Source: Microbacterium sp.
GTDB taxonomy: Bacteria > Actinomycetota > Actinomycetes > Actinomycetales > Microbacteriaceae
Direction: 5' to 3'
NCBI GenBank assembly: GCA_003248655.1
Contig: QFPM01000015.1
Span: forward strand, 21,644-85,643
Length of the DNA stretch: 64,000 bases
Under the pieces are notes generated by a model, which ran no database searches, had not been told where the DNA came from, and saw only the letters and a list, made by a program, of their open reading frames with translations. The position numbers and the translations under genes are program-made. This document shows, piece after piece, positions 60,313 through 64,000 of this stretch. The stretch's first letter is position 1. The number at the start of each line of letters is the position of its first letter.

Positions 60313-61188
60313 GTGACTTCCCTCGACACCCCCCAGCGCATCGTGTTCATCGACGTCGACGGGACGATCCTCGAACACGGGTCGGTCGTCGCCCCGTCGA
60401 CCGTGACGGCCATCCGCGCCGCGCGGCGCGCTGGCCACCTCGTGTACCTGTGCACCGGGCGCTCGGCGGGCGACATCCACCCCTCGGTGCGCGAGATCGG
60501 CTTCGACGGCGCGATCACGAACGGCGGGGCGTTCGCCGTCCGGTACGGGGCTGACGCAGCCCCGCAGCTGATCGCGGCGCACCTCATGCCGCGCGCCGCG
60601 GTCGACCGGATGATCGCCTACTTCGAAGAGCACGGCGTCCCCTACTTTCTGCAGACGGATGACGGGGTCTACGCGAGCGAGCTGGTCGCTGCGCTCGCCG
60701 ACGACTTCTTCCGGCAGCGACGCGAGCGGCACGCCGGGGACCTGCGCGCGCTCGGCCTCGACGACGACGCGGAGCCCGCGGTCGCCTTCCGGCCGGTCGG
60801 CGACGTCGACCTCGACCAGGTCGTGAAGGCGACCTTCATCAGCCGCAGCTCCGACACGGTCGAACGCGCGGGCGCCGACCTCGGCGACGAGTTCCACGTC
60901 ATCCCCGGCTCGATCCCGATGCCCGGCGGATCGACCGGCGAGATCGCGCTCCTCGGGGTCAACAAGGGCGCGGCGATCCTCGAGGTGCTCGATGCCCTCG
61001 GCCTCGACGCGGCGGATGCCGTCGGCATCGGCGACAGCTGGAACGACGTCGAGATGTTCGAGGTCGTCGGCACGTCCGTCGCGATGGGTAACGCCGACCC
61101 CGAGCTGCAGGCGAAAGCCGACCTCGTCACGACGAGCGTCCTCGACGACGGCGTGCACGGCGCACTCACGCGCCTCGGCCTCGCCTAG
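60313..61188 (+). CDS. HAD superfamily (Cof-type) hydrolase
   Basis: 291-aa phosphatase, paralogous to the product of the gene ending at 59344. Motifs are FIDVDGTIL, LCTGRS, the Lys in GVNKGAAI and GIGDSWNDVEMFEV, and EIGFDGAI.NGGAF is shared by both. GTG 60313 follows GGGAGAA. The two paralogues flank mmuM, so a local duplication with an insertion or rearrangement is likely. Substrate unknown. Confidence 0.92.
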   Translation: MTSLDTPQRIVFIDVDGTILEHGSVVAPSTVTAIRAARRAGHLVYLCTGRSAGDIHPSVREIGFDGAITNGGAFAVRYGADAAPQLIAAHLMPRAAVDRMIAYFEEHGVPYFLQTDDGVYASELVAALADDFFRQRRERHAGDLRALGLDDDAEPAVAFRPVGDVDLDQVVKATFISRSSDTVERAGADLGDEFHVIPGSIPMPGGSTGEIALLGVNKGAAILEVLDALGLDAADAVGIGDSWNDVEMFEVVGTSVAMGNADPELQAKADLVTTSVLDDGVHGALTRLGLA

Positions 61189-61194
61189 CCCGCC

Positions 61195-61279
61195 GAGAAA
61201 CCATCTCGCGCCTGAGAAACCATGGCGGCCGTGGTTTCTCGACGCTCGAGTGGTTTGTCACGCGCGGAGCTGGTTTCTC
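61195..61279. repeat. 19-bp-period palindromic element with an extra copy, word GAGAAACCA
   Basis: GAGAAACCA occurs at 61195-61203 and 61214-61222. TGGTTTCTC is at 61232-61240, TGGTTTGTC (one mismatch) at 61251-61259 and TGGTTTCTC at 61271-61279. Steps are 19, then 19 and 20 bp, and the centre is nine bases. It lies between two convergent genes. Confidence 0.9.
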
Positions 61280-61308
61280 GAGCGCGGGATGCCGACGGCC
61301 GCGCACCC

Positions 61309-62145
61309 CTACAGGAAGATGTCGGGGTACAGCTCCGAGTCGGGGGTGCCGGGCGTTGCGGCATAGCGCGCGAAGTCGGTGGCCCCGGCATCCCGCAGCA
61401 CCTGCTCGACGATGAGGGTCTGGCCCGTGTACTCCCGCGCGGGCTTGAGGAGCACTTCGTACGCCGCGTCGGCGTAAACCTCGGGCGTGCGGCTCACCTT
61501 CATCATGCGGTCGCCGCCGAGGGCGAACTGCACGGCGGCGGTCGCGATCGTCGTCTCGGGCCACAGGGTGTTGGCGGCGATGCCGTCTTCGGCGAACTCT
61601 GCCGCGAGGCCGAGCGTCACCATCGTCATGCCGAACTTCGCGAGCGTGTAGCCCGTGTGCGCACCGAGCCAGCGCGGCGTGATGTTCAGGGGCGGCGACA
61701 GCGACAGGATGTGGGGGTTCCCGGCATCCTTCAGCACGGGAACGGCGGCGCGCGAGAGCATGAATGTGCCTCGGACGTTGACGTCCTGCATGAGGTCGTA
61801 CTTCTTCGCCGCGAGCTCGAGCGAGCCCGACAGGTCGATGACCGAGGCGTTATTGATGACGATGTCGATGCCGCCGAACTCGCCCTGCGTCTTCAGCACC
61901 GCTTCCGTGATGTCGTCGTCGTTACGGACGTCGCCGACGATCGGCAGCGCGTGACCGCCCGCCGCCTCGATCTCGGCCGCAGCGGAGTGCACGGTGCCCT
62001 CGAGCTTCGGATGCGGGGTGTCGGTCTTCGCCATGAGCGCGATGTTCGCGCCGTCGCGCGCCGCGCGCAGGGCGATCGCGAGGCCGATGCCGCGGCTGCC
62101 GCCCGACATGAGGATGGTCTTGCCGGCGAGGTTCTGCTCGGTCAT
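61309..62145 (-). CDS. Short-chain dehydrogenase/reductase (HSDL2-like)
   Basis: 278-aa SDR. The NAD(P)-binding SGGSRGIGLAI is at about 14-24 and VINNASVIDL is near 95. The catalytic Ser/Tyr/Lys set appears as SLSPPLN, GYTLAKFG (Tyr and Lys near 164-168). The longer C-terminus (VYADAAYEVLLKPAREYTGQTLIVEQVLRDAG) is typical of the HSDL2-like group linked to lipid metabolism. Its start overlaps the stop of the enoyl-CoA hydratase gene by one base (TGATG). Confidence 0.9.
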   Translation of the reverse strand: MTEQNLAGKTILMSGGSRGIGLAIALRAARDGANIALMAKTDTPHPKLEGTVHSAAAEIEAAGGHALPIVGDVRNDDDITEAVLKTQGEFGGIDIVINNASVIDLSGSLELAAKKYDLMQDVNVRGTFMLSRAAVPVLKDAGNPHILSLSPPLNITPRWLGAHTGYTLAKFGMTMVTLGLAAEFAEDGIAANTLWPETTIATAAVQFALGGDRMMKVSRTPEVYADAAYEVLLKPAREYTGQTLIVEQVLRDAGATDFARYAATPGTPDSELYPDIFL

Positions 62146-62924
62146 CAGGACTCCTTCGAAGGGCTCTTGCGGGATGCCGCGGCGAAAGCCGCCACACGCA
62201 CCTGGGACTCGGGGGTGTCGAATCGCGTGCCGATCGTCCGCGCTTCGTCGTCGAGGTTCTCGGCGAACGACCGCTGCGTCCCCGCGCGGATGAGGCGCTT
62301 CGCCTGCCCGAACGCCGCCGTCGCGTTCTCGAGCCAGAAGGCGGCGACCTCCGCGGCGCGCGCGCCGGGGGCGTCGGCGAGCTCCGCGACGAGCCCCCAG
62401 TCGAGGGCGGTGTCGGCGTCGATCGTGATGTCCTGCAACAGCATCCGGAACGCGCGGGTCTGCCCGATCGCCGCCGGCAGCAGGGTCGAGACGGCGAGGT
62501 CGGGCGTCAGGCCGATGTTGGCGTAGCGGCTCACGAACTTCGCCCGCGGGCTCGCGACGATGTAGTCGGCGGCGAGCATGAGGCCGAGGCCCCCACCCGC
62601 GACGGCGCCCTGCACCGCGGCGACCACGGGCTTGTCCGACTCGACGAAGGTGCGGATGCCGTCGTGGATGCGGTGCGCCGCCGCGGTCACATCGGCGCCG
62701 GTCGCGCCCGAAGTCGCCATCTCGATGACGTCCCCGCCCGCGCAGAACGCGGGGCCGTTCGCGTCGATGATGACGGCGCCGACCCCGGCATCCTCCGTGA
62801 TCTCATGAGCGAGGTCGCGCCAAAGCCTGCCCATGTCGAACCCCATCGCATTGAGCGACGCGGGTCGATTGAACGTCACGCGCGCGAGCGCGCCCTCGCG
62901 CGTGTACAGGATCGAGTCGGTCAC
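62145..62924 (-). CDS. Enoyl-CoA hydratase/isomerase family protein
   Basis: 259-aa crotonase. Oxyanion-hole segments are AFCAGGDVIEMA (about 60-71) and GAVAGGGLGLMLAADYIVA (about 106-124). The residue at the first usual Glu position lies in GGGLGLM, so one catalytic Glu appears replaced. This is common in isomerases and in PaaG-like or other non-hydratase crotonases. It is in a three-gene operon with two SDRs. The exact reaction is uncertain. Confidence 0.88.
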   Translation of the reverse strand: MTDSILYTREGALARVTFNRPASLNAMGFDMGRLWRDLAHEITEDAGVGAVIIDANGPAFCAGGDVIEMATSGATGADVTAAAHRIHDGIRTFVESDKPVVAAVQGAVAGGGLGLMLAADYIVASPRAKFVSRYANIGLTPDLAVSTLLPAAIGQTRAFRMLLQDITIDADTALDWGLVAELADAPGARAAEVAAFWLENATAAFGQAKRLIRAGTQRSFAENLDDEARTIGTRFDTPESQVRVAAFAAASRKSPSKES

Positions 62925-62933
62925 GTTCTCTCC

Positions 62934-63695
62934 TTACTTCGGCGCCATGCGGATCGCACCGTCGAGGCGGATCGTCTCGCCGTTGAGGTAGCCGTTGCGC
63001 ACGATCTCGAGCACGAGGCTCGCGTACTCGTCGGGGCGGCCGAGGCGGGCGGGGTAGGGCACCTGCTGGCCGAGGCTCACCTGCGCCGCCTCGGGCAGCC
63101 CCATGAGCATCGGCGTCTCCATGATCCCCGGCGCGATCGTCACGACGCGGACGCCGTAGCGCGCGAGCTCGCGCGCGATCGGCAGGGTCATCGCGTGCAC
63201 GCCGCCCTTGCTCGCGGAGTACGCGGGCTGCCCGATCTGCCCATCGAAGGCGGCGACGGATGCCGTGTTGACGATGACCCCGCGGTCGCCGCCGTCTGTC
63301 GGGTCGGTCTTCGCGATCGCCGCGGATGCCTGAGCGATCACGTTGTACGTGCCGATCAGGTTGACGCGCACGACCCTCTCGAAGTGCGCGAGGTCGGTGG
63401 GCGCGCCGTCGCGGTCGAGCACCTTCGCGGGCGGGGCGATGCCCGCGCAGTTCACGACGACGCGCAAAGGCCCCTGCGCCGTGGCGACACCGACGGCATC
63501 CGCCACCTGCGCCGGATCGGTGACGTCGGCGGGGGCGAACGTGCCGCCGAGCTCCGCCGCGCGCTCGGCGCCGGGCGAGGACGGCAGGTCCACGATGACG
63601 ACGTGGGCTCCGGCGCCCGCGAGGCGCGTCGCGGTCGCGAGGCCGAGTCCGCTCGCGCCGCCGGTGACGAGCGCGGATGCGCCGCTGAGATCCAT
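62934..63695 (-). CDS. SDR family 3-hydroxyacyl-CoA dehydrogenase (HSD10-like)
   Basis: 253-aa NAD-dependent SDR. LVTGGASGLGLATA (about 9-22) binds the cofactor and VVNCAGIAPP follows. The catalytic Ser/Tyr/Lys are in VNTASVAAFDG and YSASKGGVHAM (about 165). FERVVRVNLIGTYNVI and PGIMETPMLMGLPE resemble HSD17B10/FadB2-like enzymes that oxidise 3-hydroxyacyl-CoA, including 2-methyl-3-hydroxybutyryl-CoA. It is the first gene of the operon with the hydratase and the HSDL2-like SDR. Confidence 0.9.
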   Translation of the reverse strand: MDLSGASALVTGGASGLGLATATRLAGAGAHVVIVDLPSSPGAERAAELGGTFAPADVTDPAQVADAVGVATAQGPLRVVVNCAGIAPPAKVLDRDGAPTDLAHFERVVRVNLIGTYNVIAQASAAIAKTDPTDGGDRGVIVNTASVAAFDGQIGQPAYSASKGGVHAMTLPIARELARYGVRVVTIAPGIMETPMLMGLPEAAQVSLGQQVPYPARLGRPDEYASLVLEIVRNGYLNGETIRLDGAIRMAPK

Positions 63696-63754
63696 GGCTT
63701 CTCCCTCGAAGTCAGTTTCGCCGCTCCCGGCGAGGGGTCGTGCTACCGCGTCCC

Positions 63755-63776
63755 AGCATACGCGGTACTAAGTACC
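63755..63776 (-). promoter_or_regulatory. Promoter and palindromic operator of the SDR-ECH-SDR operon
   Basis: GGTACT (63764-63769) and AGTACC (63771-63776) form a 13-bp palindrome around one base. On the minus strand TATGCT (63755-63760) follows it as a good -10 box, so the palindrome lies between the -35 and -10 positions. A TetR-family regulator encoded elsewhere is a plausible binder. Confidence 0.6.
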
Positions 63777-63803
63777 ACGGTGCGGTGTGCCCGCGTCCAC
63801 CGC

Positions 63804-63868
63804 GAGAAACCACCTCACGCCCGAGAAACCACGGCACGATTGGTTTCTCGACCCGCATGTGGTTTCTC
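63804..63868. repeat. 19-bp-period palindromic element, word GAGAAACCA
   Basis: GAGAAACCA occurs at 63804-63812 and 63823-63831. TGGTTTCTC occurs at 63841-63849 and 63860-63868, all four words perfect. Both steps are 19 bp and the centre is nine bases. This is the cleanest copy of the family in the window. Confidence 0.92.
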
Positions 63869-63920
63869 GGGGAATGTGCGTACCGACGCGGTGGTGACGG
63901 GGGTGACGTCCCCTGGGGTG

Positions 63921-64000
63921 GTGTAGATCTCGGGTGCTGAGTGTCACGTCGTTGACGTGGTGAGCCATCGTGCGATGGTCAGTGAGAACCGACTAAAGCT
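63921..64000 (+). mobile_element. Possible left end of an insertion sequence (cut by window edge)
   Basis: GC content falls to about 55% over the last 80 bases. The block has two adjacent palindromes, CACGTC-GTT-GACGTG (63945-63959) and CCATCG-TG-CGATGG (63965-63978). An ATG at 63975 opens a frame (MVSENRLK) to the edge. The look is that of a terminal repeat region followed by a transposase gene start. No transposase motif is within the window, so this is a weak call. Confidence 0.25.

Larger units (their letters stand above)
63696..64000. other. 305-bp gap holding operator, repeat element and possible mobile-element end
   Basis: No complete gene is visible between the SDR start and the window edge. 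It holds, in order, a promoter with a palindromic operator (63755-63776), a GAGAAACCA repeat element (63804-63868), and a lower-GC block with two palindromes and a short open frame to the edge (63921-64000). Confidence 0.6.

Noticed and set aside
49802..63868. CRISPR array as an explanation for the regularly spaced GAGAAACCA words
   Set aside because: The repeats are only 9-11 bases, spacers are 8-10 bases, half the copies are inverted, and no cas genes are present.
63768..63968. A 66-codon minus-strand gene at the right edge
   Set aside because: It runs through the GAGAAACCA repeat element and the operator of the neighbouring operon, and has no family features.

Overview
The window is a stretch of high-GC actinobacterial chromosome that most resembles Microbacterium or another member of the Microbacteriaceae. 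The reasons are roughly 70% GC, GC-saturated third codon positions, many genes that start directly after a TANNNT box (leaderless transcripts), DUF222-HNH and LytR-CpsA-Psr (LCP) proteins, and an ATP-grasp/alpha-E/transglutaminase operon. About 60 genes are packed tightly, many with ATGA or GTGA stop/start overlaps. No phage, CRISPR array or rRNA operon is present. One tRNA-Ser(TGA) is present, and the extreme right edge may be the first bases of a mobile element.

Layout. 0-11 kb is mostly housekeeping: a truncated LCP ligase, tRNA-Ser, a HAD phosphatase coupled to serS, a lipid kinase, photolyase, a flavin monooxygenase, pheA, two tandem paralogous lipoproteins and pgm. 11-17 kb holds a coiled-coil protein, glycerate kinase and a complete Leloir galactose cluster (galE; a LacI-type regulator divergent from galT-galK, with a clear promoter and operator). 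17-27 kb holds a repeat-rich gap, an orphan DNA methyltransferase, a lipoate ligase, a DUF222-HNH protein, an alpha/beta hydrolase, marR-MFS, and the ATP-grasp/alpha-E/transglutaminase operon. 27-38 kb holds a membrane molybdoenzyme and arginine/proline catabolism (a ddaH-type amidinohydrolase with rocD, and putA divergent from a LysR regulator). 38-50 kb holds etfB-etfA coupled to an unusual Ala/Pro-rich cytochrome b, an acyl-CoA dehydrogenase/enoyl-CoA hydratase pair, and a gntR-prpD-prpB-prpC-thiolase propionate (2-methylcitrate) operon. 50-64 kb holds RNase HI, NUDIX, an aldo/keto reductase, rlmN, a vapBC toxin-antitoxin pair, a beta-glucoside PTS operon controlled by antitermination, homocysteine methyltransferase, HAD phosphatases and a short fatty-acid/branched-chain acyl-CoA operon.

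How the genes work together. ETF receives electrons from acyl-CoA dehydrogenases such as the one beside it, and the coupled cytochrome b is a candidate route to the quinone pool. The galactose, beta-glucoside and pgm functions feed glucose-6-phosphate metabolism. The ddaH-type enzyme, rocD and putA form an arginine/ornithine/proline-to-glutamate route. Thiolase, the ACAD/ECH pair and the prp genes dispose of propionyl-CoA and branched-chain acyl-CoA.

The most unusual signal is not a gene. At least six places carry small palindromic elements built on one plan: a short word repeated twice at a 19-bp period, then its reverse complement repeated twice at the same 19-bp period. The word differs between places (GAGAAACCA at three loci; CGGGCGCCAC at two; GTACTCCGCAG at one), and a seventh element uses period 18. 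Two of the elements lie inside or overlap coding regions and are translated. A second genome-scale signal is strong over-representation of the heptamer GGATGCC/GGCATCC in both orientations, even where it forces codons that are otherwise rare.
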